Program-made: the position numbers and the translations under genes | The notes under the pieces: generated by a model | Told to the model about the DNA's origin: nothing | Databases searched by the model: none | What the model saw: only the letters and a program-made list of their open reading frames with translations | Assembly (NCBI RefSeq): GCF_001421965.1 | Contig: NZ_LMLP01000022.1 | Span: 1-64,000 of the forward strand | From: Sphingomonas sp. Leaf67 | Lineage (GTDB): Bacteria > Pseudomonadota > Alphaproteobacteria > Sphingomonadales > Sphingomonadaceae | Reading direction: 5' to 3' | Length of the DNA stretch: 64,000 bases | Part shown: positions 1-7,681 of the stretch, piece by piece | How positions within the stretch are numbered: the first letter of the stretch is position 1 | Layout: the number at the start of each line of letters is the position of its first letter

Positions 1-1
1 C

Positions 2-97
2 CTCACGCCCTACGAATACATCGCCAAGATCTGGACGTCAGAGCCAGACCGGTTCATCGTCAACCCGATCCACCAGATGCCGGGACTAAACACCTAG
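2..97 (+). mobile_element. C-terminal end of an IS481/IS3-type transposase (cut by window start)
   Basis: The first complete frame reads LTPYEYIAKIWTSEPDRF and ends GLNT before a TAG stop. This matches the well-known C-terminus of IS481/IS3-group integrase-core transposases (an LTPYE.I...W...P..F....HQMPGLNT pattern). Only 31 residues are inside the window, so the catalytic DDE residues lie upstream and I cannot tell whether the element is intact. No terminal inverted repeat could be paired from this side alone. The 250 bases that follow, up to ldcA, hold no gene I can support. Confidence 0.75.
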
Positions 98-322
98 CCA
101 CAAATACTACCGTTCGTGACGCAAAAATCATGAGTTCCATAGTAAGTGTCATAGTCTGCAAGCTCGATTACTTTCGTGATGCGTCAACCCGATGCAGGTG
201 AGGTCCTACGTCCGGTTCGGAACAGCACTTTCCTACAGCCGCCTCATGCGGCATCGTCCGCCGCTCGCCCGTCGGTAATCCTCACCGGTTCCTTCGAACG
301 CGTCTACGTCGGATGCTGCACG

Positions 323-348
323 AGTGTGACCTTTGTGACCTTTGGCCT
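323..348 (+). repeat. Tandem GTGACCTTT repeat, copy 1
   Basis: The core is gagtgtgacctttgtgacc followed by tttggcc, that is, two GTGACCTTT units in direct repeat. It touches the stop codon of ldcA, which is read from the other strand, so in the sense of that gene it reads AAAGGTCACAAAGGTCACAC and lies at the immediate 3' end. Copies 2 and 3 at 20103 and 55869 have the same position and orientation relative to their upstream gene. Confidence 0.7.
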
Positions 349-1163
349 CACACCACCCCGAACGGCACCACCATATTGTCGGCATAATGCCCGACATGCG
401 CCCGCCCAAGATACGGCACGCCCATCGCGCAGGCCCAGCGGGTGACGATCTGTTCCTCGGTTTCGCCGAAGCCGGTGTCGTCGGGATGACGATCGGTAAC
501 CGCGCCCAGCCGGATGCCGGCAATCCCCTTCAGCTGCGTCGCCTCGCTCAGCTGCCATAACAGGCGGTCGATCCGGTACAGGTCCTCGCCCACCTCCTCG
601 ACGATCACGACATGGTCGGTCAGGTCGGGCAGCCACGGCGTACCGATGAGCGCGCAGAGGATGACGAGGTTGAAGGCGACGGTTGGCCGTCCGTCGAGCT
701 CGGGGGCCAGCATCGCCCGGTCGCCATCGATCAGCCATGCCAGCGATCGTGCCGCGCTGTTGGTGCCGCCGGCCTTGCCGACCTGCGCCGCCATCGGTCC
801 GTGTACCGGCCGCCCGATCCGCCGGGCATAGAGTGCGCCCAGCAAAAACCCCATGTCGGAAAAACCGACATAGCTCTTCGCCGCCGCCGCGCGGTTCAGC
901 TGCGGCATCACCATGTCGAGGATGCGGTTCGAACCATAGCCACCGCGCGCGAACCAGATCGCATCGAACGCGGGATCATTGGCGAATTCGAGGAAGGCTG
1001 CGGCGCGCTGTTCGTCGGTGCCGGCGAAATGGCCGGCGTCGAGGAAGCATTGCGGATGCACGACCAGATCGACGGAAGGGTAGGTGAGCGCGGCATAGCC
1101 CTGTGTGCGGGCCATCTGTTCCTCGTCCACCCGCCGCGCCGGTGCCACCACGCCGATCCGCAT
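348..1163 (-). CDS. ldcA: LD-carboxypeptidase (peptidase family S66)
   Basis: 271-residue cytoplasmic enzyme of the S66 family, which removes the terminal D-Ala from murein tetrapeptides during peptidoglycan recycling. The N-terminus MRIGVVAPARRVDEE is the usual S66 opening. FARGGYGSNRILD, around residue 80, carries the family RGGYG turn near the nucleophile, and the C-terminal half has the expected glutamate and GHYADN histidine regions. The frame stays open far upstream of 1163, but that part is antisense to mpl, so I start at the ATG where S66 homology begins. The gene is divergent from mpl with 48 bases between starts. LdcA supplies the tripeptide that Mpl reuses. Confidence 0.9.
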   Translation of the reverse strand: MRIGVVAPARRVDEEQMARTQGYAALTYPSVDLVVHPQCFLDAGHFAGTDEQRAAAFLEFANDPAFDAIWFARGGYGSNRILDMVMPQLNRAAAAKSYVGFSDMGFLLGALYARRIGRPVHGPMAAQVGKAGGTNSAARSLAWLIDGDRAMLAPELDGRPTVAFNLVILCALIGTPWLPDLTDHVVIVEEVGEDLYRIDRLLWQLSEATQLKGIAGIRLGAVTDRHPDDTGFGETEEQIVTRWACAMGVPYLGRAHVGHYADNMVVPFGVV

Positions 1164-1211
1164 CCCGCAACCCCGCTTGCCACTGAAGGTCAAGGTCGAT
1201 AGCCCCGCGCG

Positions 1212-2603
1212 ATGCTGTACGGCAAATCCTTCTTCCTCGTCGGGATCGGCGGTTCGGGCATGTTGCCGCTCGCCATGATCCTTGCCGGGCGCGGCGCGAC
1301 CGTGGCCGGATCGGACCGCTCGCTTGATCAGGCGAGCCTGCCCGCCAAGTTCGACGCGCTGCGCGCCGCCGGCATCGCGCTCTACCGCCAGGACGGCAGC
1401 GGTGTCGTGTCGGCCGATCAGATCGTCGTCGCGTCGGCCGCGATCGAGCCGACCGTCGCCGATATCGTCGCAGCGGACGCGGTCGGCGCGCAGCGGATGG
1501 GCCGCGCCGAACTGCTTGCCGACCTGTTCAATGCGGCACCGCTGTCGATCGGGGTCGCGGGGACCAGCGGCAAGTCGACCGTCACCGGCATGATCGGCTA
1601 TCTGCTCCACACGCTCGGCCGCGATCCGACGGTCATGAACGGCGCGGTGATGAAGGATTTCGTGCGCTCCGACCGCCCCTTCGCCAGCGCGCTGGTCGGG
1701 CAGGGCGATGCGTTCGTCAGCGAGATCGACGAGAGCGACGGATCGATCGCCTTCTACCGGCCGCAGGTCGCGGTGCTGAACAATGTCAGCCTCGACCACA
1801 AGACGCTGGAGGAACTGCGCGCGCTGTTCGGCGGGTTTGCCGACCGCGCGGGCCATGTCGTCGTCAATGTCGGCGATGGCGAAGCGGCGGCGCTGGCGGT
1901 GGCGGTTCCGGCGAGCAAGCGCACGACCTTTTCGGTCGAGGGCGATGCCGATCTGGTCGCGCGCGCGCTGGTGCTCGAACCCTTTGCCAGCCGGTTCGAG
2001 CTGGTGGCGGACGGGATGGTCCATGCCGTCCGCCTCGCGGTGCCGGGGCGGCACAATATCGCCAACGCGTTGGCCGCGATCGGCGCGGTCGTCGCCGCCG
2101 GGGTGCCGATCGCCGATGCGGTCGCGGCGATTGCCGGTTTCTCGGGGCTCAAGCGGCGGTTCGAACTGGTCGGGACGGCGCGCGGGGTCGGCGTGATCGA
2201 CGATTTCGGGCACAATCCCGACAAGATCGCCGCGACCATCGCGACGCTGCGCACCCAGCCGGGACGGTTGCTGCTGCTGTTCCAGCCGCATGGCTATGGT
2301 CCGCTCAAGGTCATGCGCCGCGAGCTGGTGACGATGTTCGCCGGCGCGCTGACTCCCGACGACCTGCTGGTGCTGCCCGATCCGGTCTATCGCGGCGGCA
2401 CGGTCACGCGCGAGGTCACCAGCGGCGACATCGTCAACGACCTTACGATACAAGGCGCGCCCGCCCGCCACATCCCCGACCGTGCGGCGGCGGCGGCGCA
2501 TCTGGTGGCGCAGGCACGCGAAGGCGACCGGATCGTGGTGATGGGCGCGCGCGACGACACGCTGTCCGAACTAGCGGCGCAGATTGTCGCGATGCTGGAT
2601 TAG
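1212..2603 (+). CDS. mpl: UDP-N-acetylmuramate:L-alanyl-gamma-D-glutamyl-meso-diaminopimelate ligase
   Basis: 463-residue Mur ligase, close to the usual Mpl length of about 457. The N-terminal Rossmann motif [11 protein letters not shown] recognises the UDP-sugar. The ATP-binding loop [14 protein letters not shown] lies near residues 115-128. The central-domain motif [10 protein letters not shown] and [10 protein letters not shown], in the position of the C-terminal D-x-HNP ligase motif, are present. Mpl joins recycled tripeptide directly to UDP-MurNAc. MurC itself normally sits in the dcw cluster, so the solitary position beside ldcA favours Mpl over MurC. A MurC-like paralogue remains possible. 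Confidence 0.85.
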   Translation: MLYGKSFFLVGIGGSGMLPLAMILAGRGATVAGSDRSLDQASLPAKFDALRAAGIALYRQDGSGVVSADQIVVASAAIEPTVADIVAADAVGAQRMGRAELLADLFNAAPLSIGVAGTSGKSTVTGMIGYLLHTLGRDPTVMNGAVMKDFVRSDRPFASALVGQGDAFVSEIDESDGSIAFYRPQVAVLNNVSLDHKTLEELRALFGGFADRAGHVVVNVGDGEAAALAVAVPASKRTTFSVEGDADLVARALVLEPFASRFELVADGMVHAVRLAVPGRHNIANALAAIGAVVAAGVPIADAVAAIAGFSGLKRRFELVGTARGVGVIDDFGHNPDKIAATIATLRTQPGRLLLLFQPHGYGPLKVMRRELVTMFAGALTPDDLLVLPDPVYRGGTVTREVTSGDIVNDLTIQGAPARHIPDRAAAAAHLVAQAREGDRIVVMGARDDTLSELAAQIVAMLD

Positions 2604-2840
2604 CGGCGTTCCGGCACCCGGGATCAAGTCGAGACTTCTGCGAAAGTCCGTGGACCGTATCCCGGCCTTCGCCGGGGTACGGCTCGGCTTGGCTCCGTTC
2701 GGTACTTTCCCAGAGTTCTCGATTTAGTCCGGGGTGACGAGGGGAACGTGGTCCGGGACTGGCACATCGCGACCGTCCCCCTGCTTGACATTCCCCCCGC
2801 CCTCGGCGAGCGCTGTGAATATCATAAGCAAATAGTCGAA

Positions 2841-2853
2841 TTAGTCCGACTAA
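2841..2853. promoter_or_regulatory. Perfect palindrome overlapping the MFS gene ribosome site; candidate operator
   Basis: TTAGTCCGACTAA is a perfect 13-base palindrome around a central C. It sits just before the TTG start at 2867 and touches the AAGGGG ribosome site, a position where repressor binding would block expression. A half-related element, aatagtcgaa, lies 10 bases upstream. Which regulator would bind is unknown. The ROK repressor encoded at 6261-7457 is one candidate. Confidence 0.35.
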
Positions 2854-2866
2854 GGGGAGCGCCGCT

Positions 2867-4216
2867 TTGGCTGACAAACAGGCGGGATCCGCCACCACCG
2901 GGCTGGCATTCGCCGCCGTCACCACCCTGTTTTTCGCCTGGGGCTTCATCACCTCGCTGATCGATCCGCTGGTCGCGGCGGTGAAGGGTATCTTTACGCT
3001 GACCGATTTCGAGGCGCAGCTGGCGGCATCGGCCTTTTTCCTCGCCTATGGCCTCATCTCGATGCCCGCCGCGATCCTGCTCGGCCGGTTGAAGGCGGTT
3101 CCCTCGATCCTGTTCGCGCTGGTGACGATGGTCGTCGGCTGCCTGACGATGCTGGTCGCGGCGAACCTCGCCGTATTCCCGCTGGTCCTGCTCGGCCTGT
3201 TCATTCTCGCCGCCGGCATCACCGTGTTGCAGGTCGCGGCCAACCCGCTGGCCGCCGCGCTGGGCGACCCGAAGCTCAGCCATTTCCGCCTGACGCTCAG
3301 CCAGACGTTCAATTCGTTCGGCACGTTCCTCGGGCCGCTGCTCGGGGCCAGCCTGTTCCTCGACGGGGTCGAGGTGAAGGACGGCACGGTGTTGACGCAA
3401 GCGGTGCGCGCCGGCGCGTTGGCTGGGATCGACCGCGCCTATTTCTGGATCGCCGGACTGATCGCGGCGCTGGCGGTGTTCTTCTTCCTCAGCCGCAAGG
3501 TCGTGTCGGCCGCCGTGCCCGAAACCCCGGCCGATACGCCGTCGCCCGCCGCGCTGCTGCGCGATGCGTTTTCGTCGCGCTGGGCACTGCTGGGGGCAAG
3601 CGCGATCTTCCTGTATGTCGGTGCCGAAGTCGCGATCGGTACGCAGATGGCGCTCTTCCTGAACGCCGACACTGTATGGGGCGCGTCGAACGCGCCGTTC
3701 GGCGTGCCGCTGCTGGGCTTTGCGATGGGCAGCGACGGGGTGCCCGGCGTGTCGTTGCAGGAAGCGGGCAAGGCCGTCGCCTTCTACTGGGGTGGCGCGA
3801 TGGTCGGTCGCGCGATCGGATCGGTGCTGCTGTCGAAGGTGAAGGCGTGGAAGCTGATGGCGCTGTTCACCGCCATTGCCGTCGGCATGTGCTGCTATGT
3901 CGCGGCGGTCGGCGGGGTGACCGCCGGGTTCGTCGCGCTGTCGATGGGCCTGTTCAACTCGATCATGTTCCCGGTCATCTTCACCCTGACCCTCGAACGC
4001 TCGACCGCCAGCGAAGCAGCGACATCGGGGCTGTTGTGCACCGCGATCTTCGGCGGGGCGGTGATCCCGCCGGTCGTCGGTCTGGTGTCGGGCGCGGTCG
4101 GCCATGGTCCGGCGTTCCTCGTGCCCGCGCTGTGCTATGCCGCGCTGTGCGGCTTCGCCATCGCCGCCGGCCGCACCGCGACGCGCAATATCGCTTCGGC
4201 GAAGAGCCTGCACTGA
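2867..4216 (+). CDS. Sugar MFS transporter (FucP/GluP glucose-galactose family)
   Basis: 449-residue polytopic inner-membrane permease with about 12 hydrophobic segments. Motifs of the FHS/FucP family of sugar:H+ symporters are visible: FFAWGFITSLIDPL at the first helix, FFLAYGLISMPAA, then LQVAANPLAAALGDP and LTLSQTFNSFGTFLGP in helices 4-5. The start is a TTG at 2867, preceded at good spacing by AAGGGG; no ATG fits better. It opens the sugar locus that continues with kinases and a GH3 enzyme, so it probably imports the released monosaccharide. The exact sugar cannot be read from sequence. Confidence 0.85.
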   Translation: MADKQAGSATTGLAFAAVTTLFFAWGFITSLIDPLVAAVKGIFTLTDFEAQLAASAFFLAYGLISMPAAILLGRLKAVPSILFALVTMVVGCLTMLVAANLAVFPLVLLGLFILAAGITVLQVAANPLAAALGDPKLSHFRLTLSQTFNSFGTFLGPLLGASLFLDGVEVKDGTVLTQAVRAGALAGIDRAYFWIAGLIAALAVFFFLSRKVVSAAVPETPADTPSPAALLRDAFSSRWALLGASAIFLYVGAEVAIGTQMALFLNADTVWGASNAPFGVPLLGFAMGSDGVPGVSLQEAGKAVAFYWGGAMVGRAIGSVLLSKVKAWKLMALFTAIAVGMCCYVAAVGGVTAGFVALSMGLFNSIMFPVIFTLTLERSTASEAATSGLLCTAIFGGAVIPPVVGLVSGAVGHGPAFLVPALCYAALCGFAIAAGRTATRNIASAKSLH

Positions 4217-4292
4217 TCGGCGCAGCGGCGGCTTGGTATCGGGCCGTCGCTTCGACTAGGCTCGCTGGACAGAACCGAACGGGAGAGACCAG

Positions 4293-4631
4293 ATGACCGT
4301 CGTCCAAGCCACGCTGATCCTGTCCGCGCTCGTGCTGCCGGCATCGTTGTCGGCACAGGCGCGCTACGAAGGGGCCGGCGCGACGCAGGAACTCGACTGC
4401 GACGGCGGCACCGCGACCATCCAGGGGGCCGGCAACACCATCCGCGTGACCGGGCGCTGCTCGGCGCTGGTGATCGAGGGGGCGAGCAACCGCGTGCAGG
4501 CCGATCTGGCACCCAAGGGCAGCATCCGCATATCCGGCGCGAGCAACACGGTAACCTACCGCACCGCCGATGGCAGCAAGGCGCGGATCAACGTCGCCGG
4601 GGCCGGCAACCGGGTGTCGGTCGCGAAGTAA
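4293..4631 (+). CDS. Small secreted DUF3060 protein
   Basis: 112 residues. A cleavable signal peptide (about residues 1-22, ending SLSAQA) is followed by repeated beta-strand units with the recurring pattern GAGNTI / GASNRV / GASNTV / GAGNRV, as in DUF3060 proteins. A GGGAGAG ribosome site lies before the ATG. The repeats suggest a small beta-helix in the periplasm or outside the cell. Its function is unknown, and nothing in the sequence ties it to the neighbouring sugar genes beyond position. Confidence 0.75.
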   Translation: MTVVQATLILSALVLPASLSAQARYEGAGATQELDCDGGTATIQGAGNTIRVTGRCSALVIEGASNRVQADLAPKGSIRISGASNTVTYRTADGSKARINVAGAGNRVSVAK

Positions 4632-4719
4632 GCGGCGCTATGAAGCAGTTTCAAAACGCGCGTTCTTCGGGCCGGCACCGCACGGTAATGCGCCCTTCGA
4701 CGCGTTTCCGAACGGACGC

Positions 4720-5649
4720 TTACGCCGCGACGCGGGCCTGCAACGCGTTCTGCGCCAGCGCGATCGATCCCAGCGGCCCTGCCTGATCGCCGAGCGCCGG
4801 TGCGACGACATAGTCGCGTTCCGGCAGCGGCAGATACCCGTTGATGCTGGCCCGCAGCGCCGGTTCGATCCGCGCCAGCAGATGCGGCTGCTTGTTCATC
4901 ACGCCGCCACCGATCGCGATCCGCCTCGGGCCGGTGGTGCACACCATCGCATGGCACATCGCCACGATCGACGCGGCGGCGCGGTCCCACACCGGATGGT
5001 CGGCCGACAGCGTCGACACATGGACATCGCCCAGCGCGGCCTTGATCCCCGTTCCCGACGCCAGCCCCTCGACGCAATCGTCATGAAACGGGCAGCCGCT
5101 GGGCAGGGTGTCGCCGGGCAGGCGTGGCGTGCGCAGATGGCCGATCTCGGCATGGCCGATGCCGCGCGTCGGCCGGCCATTGACCAGCAGCCCCACGCCG
5201 ACGCCGGTGCCGATCGTCACATAGGCGAAGTCGTCCAGCCCCTGCGCACAGCCCCATCGCGTTTCGGCAAAGGCCGCGCCGTTGACGTCGGTATCGAACG
5301 CGCTGGGCACGTCGAACATCGCCGACAGCGTGCCGGCGACGTCGGTCATCGGCCAGTCGGGCTTGGTCGTGGCAAGGATATGGCCCCAGGTGGCCGAGGC
5401 GGGGTCGAGATCGACCGGGCCGAAGCTGGCAATGCCCAAGGCGGCAAAGCCGGTCGTGTCCCACCAGCGCTGCAACACGGCGGCAATGGCTGGCAGGGTG
5501 GTATCGGGATGTTCGGTCGGGACCGTTTCCTGCGCCAATATCCGATCCGGCCCGTATGCCAGCGTGCAGACGCATTTCGTGCCGCCCAGTTCGATCCCGG
5601 CGAAGGGCAAATCGCCCCGATCGCGCACCGCCAGTGAATCGATAATCAT
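4720..5649 (-). CDS. ROK family sugar kinase (fructokinase-like)
   Basis: About 309-residue ROK kinase. The ATP-binding loop FAGIELGGTKCVC is near the N-terminus, the catalytic region is AFDTDVNGAAFAE, and TIGTGVGVGLLVNG follows. The ROK zinc signature appears as GHAEIGHLR and CPFHDDCVEGLASG (His-Cys-His-Cys), typical of the fructokinase/Mak branch. These phosphorylate free hexoses in the cytoplasm. The frame is open to a GTG at 5673, with ATGs at 5655 and 5649; I prefer 5649 because a GGGG ribosome site sits six bases before it. It is a likely partner of the MFS importer. Confidence 0.85.
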   Translation of the reverse strand: MIIDSLAVRDRGDLPFAGIELGGTKCVCTLAYGPDRILAQETVPTEHPDTTLPAIAAVLQRWWDTTGFAALGIASFGPVDLDPASATWGHILATTKPDWPMTDVAGTLSAMFDVPSAFDTDVNGAAFAETRWGCAQGLDDFAYVTIGTGVGVGLLVNGRPTRGIGHAEIGHLRTPRLPGDTLPSGCPFHDDCVEGLASGTGIKAALGDVHVSTLSADHPVWDRAAASIVAMCHAMVCTTGPRRIAIGGGVMNKQPHLLARIEPALRASINGYLPLPERDYVVAPALGDQAGPLGSIALAQNALQARVAA

Positions 5650-5861
5650 GTTCATCCCCGAAAACCCTGTCACAGGTAAACCCCGGCGTAACGTTGCAGG
5701 GATTCGGACGAAAGCGCAAATGAGAAAATCGGTTTGTTTAAGGTAATGGGGCAGGCCGTACCGTTACATCGTGGCACGCCGGATTTCGTATAAAGTCCGC
5801 CGCCCGCTAACCGGGCGTCAAGGTCCGCCATGCCAAAACCGGGTCGAGAACGGAGTCGGCG

Positions 5862-6251
5862 ATGCGGATCGATACGGTACAGGCGAAGATGGGCGGCACG
5901 GTCGATGCCGGTGCCGGCGGACGGTTCGAACTCGCCTTCGCGGCGCAGTTCAAGGGCAATGCCGCGCAACCGGCGTCGATCGTGCCCCCGCCCGATATCC
6001 GTAATCTGACGCCGCGCGAAATGGCCGAGTACGGCTTCCGCCTGTTCGGTGACGGCGTGATCGACATTCACACGCTCCACCGGTTTCGGCGCGAACTGAT
6101 CGCGACCGACGGTACGCCCGCCGCCGATACCAAGATGGATTTTGTCGACCAGGCCCGCCGGCGGCTGGCGAATCTCGATGCGGTGTTCGAACCGAAATCC
6201 TCGACATCCTACCGCTCGCTGCGTCGGCTCCTCGATTTCGCGAAGCCGTAA
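5862..6251 (+). CDS. Hypothetical protein, 129 residues
   Basis: I recognise no family. The protein is soluble, without signal peptide or membrane segment. It has an N-terminal stretch (about 1-45) followed by helical sequence beginning NLTPREMAEYGFRLF, where an acidic EF-hand-like spacing is absent. It looks like the small cytoplasmic proteins of sphingomonads with a helical C-terminal half. A CGGAG ribosome site precedes the ATG and codon use is that of the host. It is convergent with the ROK regulator, whose stop lies only 9 bases beyond its own. Confidence 0.6.
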   Translation: MRIDTVQAKMGGTVDAGAGGRFELAFAAQFKGNAAQPASIVPPPDIRNLTPREMAEYGFRLFGDGVIDIHTLHRFRRELIATDGTPAADTKMDFVDQARRRLANLDAVFEPKSSTSYRSLRRLLDFAKP

Positions 6252-6260
6252 GGGCGGCGA

Positions 6261-7457
6261 CTACCCGACCTCGTCCGCCTTCCACAGCGCCGTCGCGCTC
6301 GGCAACAGGAAATGGCTGAACGGCAGGATGGCCGCACCAACCGCCGGCGCATCCTCGGCCAGCATCGCCCGGCGTACCGGGGCCAGTGCGGGGACGTTCG
6401 TCGCATCGACCCGCAACCGTTCGTTCAGCCGCTCGGCCAGCGTTTCGACATGCTGCCCCGGCAGCCGCCCGCCGACGAAGATCGCCGCCGGATTGATCAG
6501 GCAGTTGATCGCGATCAGCGGCTCGACCAGCCGGTCGACCGACGCATCGATCCAGTCATCCACCACCGCCAGCAACGTGGCATCGTCGCCGCGCTCGCCC
6601 CGGATGTCGCCCAGCGTGAAGCCCGCCCGCCGCAACGGATGCAACAGGCCCGACAGCGACACGCTATGCTGGATCTGGGTGCGCCCGCCCTTGCCGTCGC
6701 TCCCCATCAAAAAGCCGAGTTCGCCCGATCGCCCCTTGGCACCACGGAAATAGCTGCCATCGATCACCAGCCCGCCGCCGAGTGCCGCCGAGATCAGGAC
6801 GTAGAAGAAGCTTGCCTGATGCTGGCCATGGCCCAGCTGCAACTCGCCCATCGCCGCCGCCGCCGCATCGTTTTCGACGAACACCGGCAAGTCGATCGGC
6901 GTGGCGAACAACGCGGCCATGTCGACGCTTTCCCATTCGGCATAGCTTGCCGGGCGGCCGGGCAGGTCGACGGTGCCGAGATCGTCGGGCCGCGCAACGC
7001 CGATGCCGACGATCCGATTGGCGTCGACCCCGGCTTCGGCGATCAACCCCTCCACCGCCGAGCGATAGAAACCGGCAACCTCGTCTGGCAGCGCGAAATC
7101 GACGTCGCGGGTGGCGCGCGCCAGCGTCTGTCCGGTAAAGTCGACCAGCACGATCGTCACATGATCGCGGTCGATGTTGATGCCGATCGCGTAGCAGGCG
7201 GCGGGATTGACCACCAGCTTGGTCGGCGGCTGCCCGCGCCCGCCGCGTCGCTGCCCCGCTTCGAGGATCAATCCTTCGCTCAGCAGCCGGCGGGTGATGT
7301 TGGCGATCGCGGGCGGGGTCAGCCCGGTGATGTTGGCCAGGTCGATCCGCGTCAGCGACCCCGACACCCGGATCGCATGCAGCGTGACCCGCTGGTTATG
7401 ATCGGCGGCACGTTCGAGGTTGGTCCCCGACAGTCGAATCGGCGTACGATCGATCAC
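6261..7457 (-). CDS. ROK family transcriptional regulator (NagC/XylR type)
   Basis: 398 residues. The N-terminal winged-helix domain (about 10-75, NQRVTLHAIRVSGSLTRIDLANITGLT) is followed by a ROK sugar-binding domain with GIGINIDRDHVT-like and SAALGGGLVIDGSYF motifs. The kinase catalytic Asp region reads VFVENDAAAAAMG. The expected zinc cysteines are largely missing, so it is more likely a sensor than a kinase. I start at GTG 7457 because it is the first start just before conserved sequence; the open frame to 7769 overlaps the GH3 leader. It is divergent from the GH3 gene and is its likely repressor, with a sugar as inducer. Confidence 0.85.
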   Translation of the reverse strand: MIDRTPIRLSGTNLERAADHNQRVTLHAIRVSGSLTRIDLANITGLTPPAIANITRRLLSEGLILEAGQRRGGRGQPPTKLVVNPAACYAIGINIDRDHVTIVLVDFTGQTLARATRDVDFALPDEVAGFYRSAVEGLIAEAGVDANRIVGIGVARPDDLGTVDLPGRPASYAEWESVDMAALFATPIDLPVFVENDAAAAAMGELQLGHGQHQASFFYVLISAALGGGLVIDGSYFRGAKGRSGELGFLMGSDGKGGRTQIQHSVSLSGLLHPLRRAGFTLGDIRGERGDDATLLAVVDDWIDASVDRLVEPLIAINCLINPAAIFVGGRLPGQHVETLAERLNERLRVDATNVPALAPVRRAMLAEDAPAVGAAILPFSHFLLPSATALWKADEVG

Positions 7458-7602
7458 GTCCGGACGTCCCGGGCGGCTACGGGGAATGGCAAACTTCGTC
7501 TCCCGGTCACGGCATCGCCGTTCGTTGTTTTGTGACAGCGTGGACCAGTGGACAGACCAGTTCAATTGTAAACCGTATTGTCGAAACGCCGGTCCGACGA
7601 TT

Positions 7603-7614
7603 GACAACGTTGTC
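7603..7614. promoter_or_regulatory. Palindrome between the ROK regulator and the GH3 gene; candidate operator
   Basis: GACAACGTTGTC is a perfect 12-base palindrome in the 224-base divergent space. TTGACA, overlapping its left half, could be a -35 box for the GH3 gene. Binding here could shut both genes. The link to the ROK protein is inferred from position only. Confidence 0.35.
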
Positions 7615-7681
7615 GGAATTGGCGAACGGGGCGGCAAAGGGATGCGCGCGGCCAGATCGCGGGCAAAGGGAGAGCGACGCG

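Noticed and set aside
1164..2501. Long open frame upstream of ldcA on the minus strand (717 codons in all)
   Set aside because: It is antisense to mpl, has biased Arg/Asp/Gln-rich composition typical of shadows in GC-rich genes, and no family similarity.
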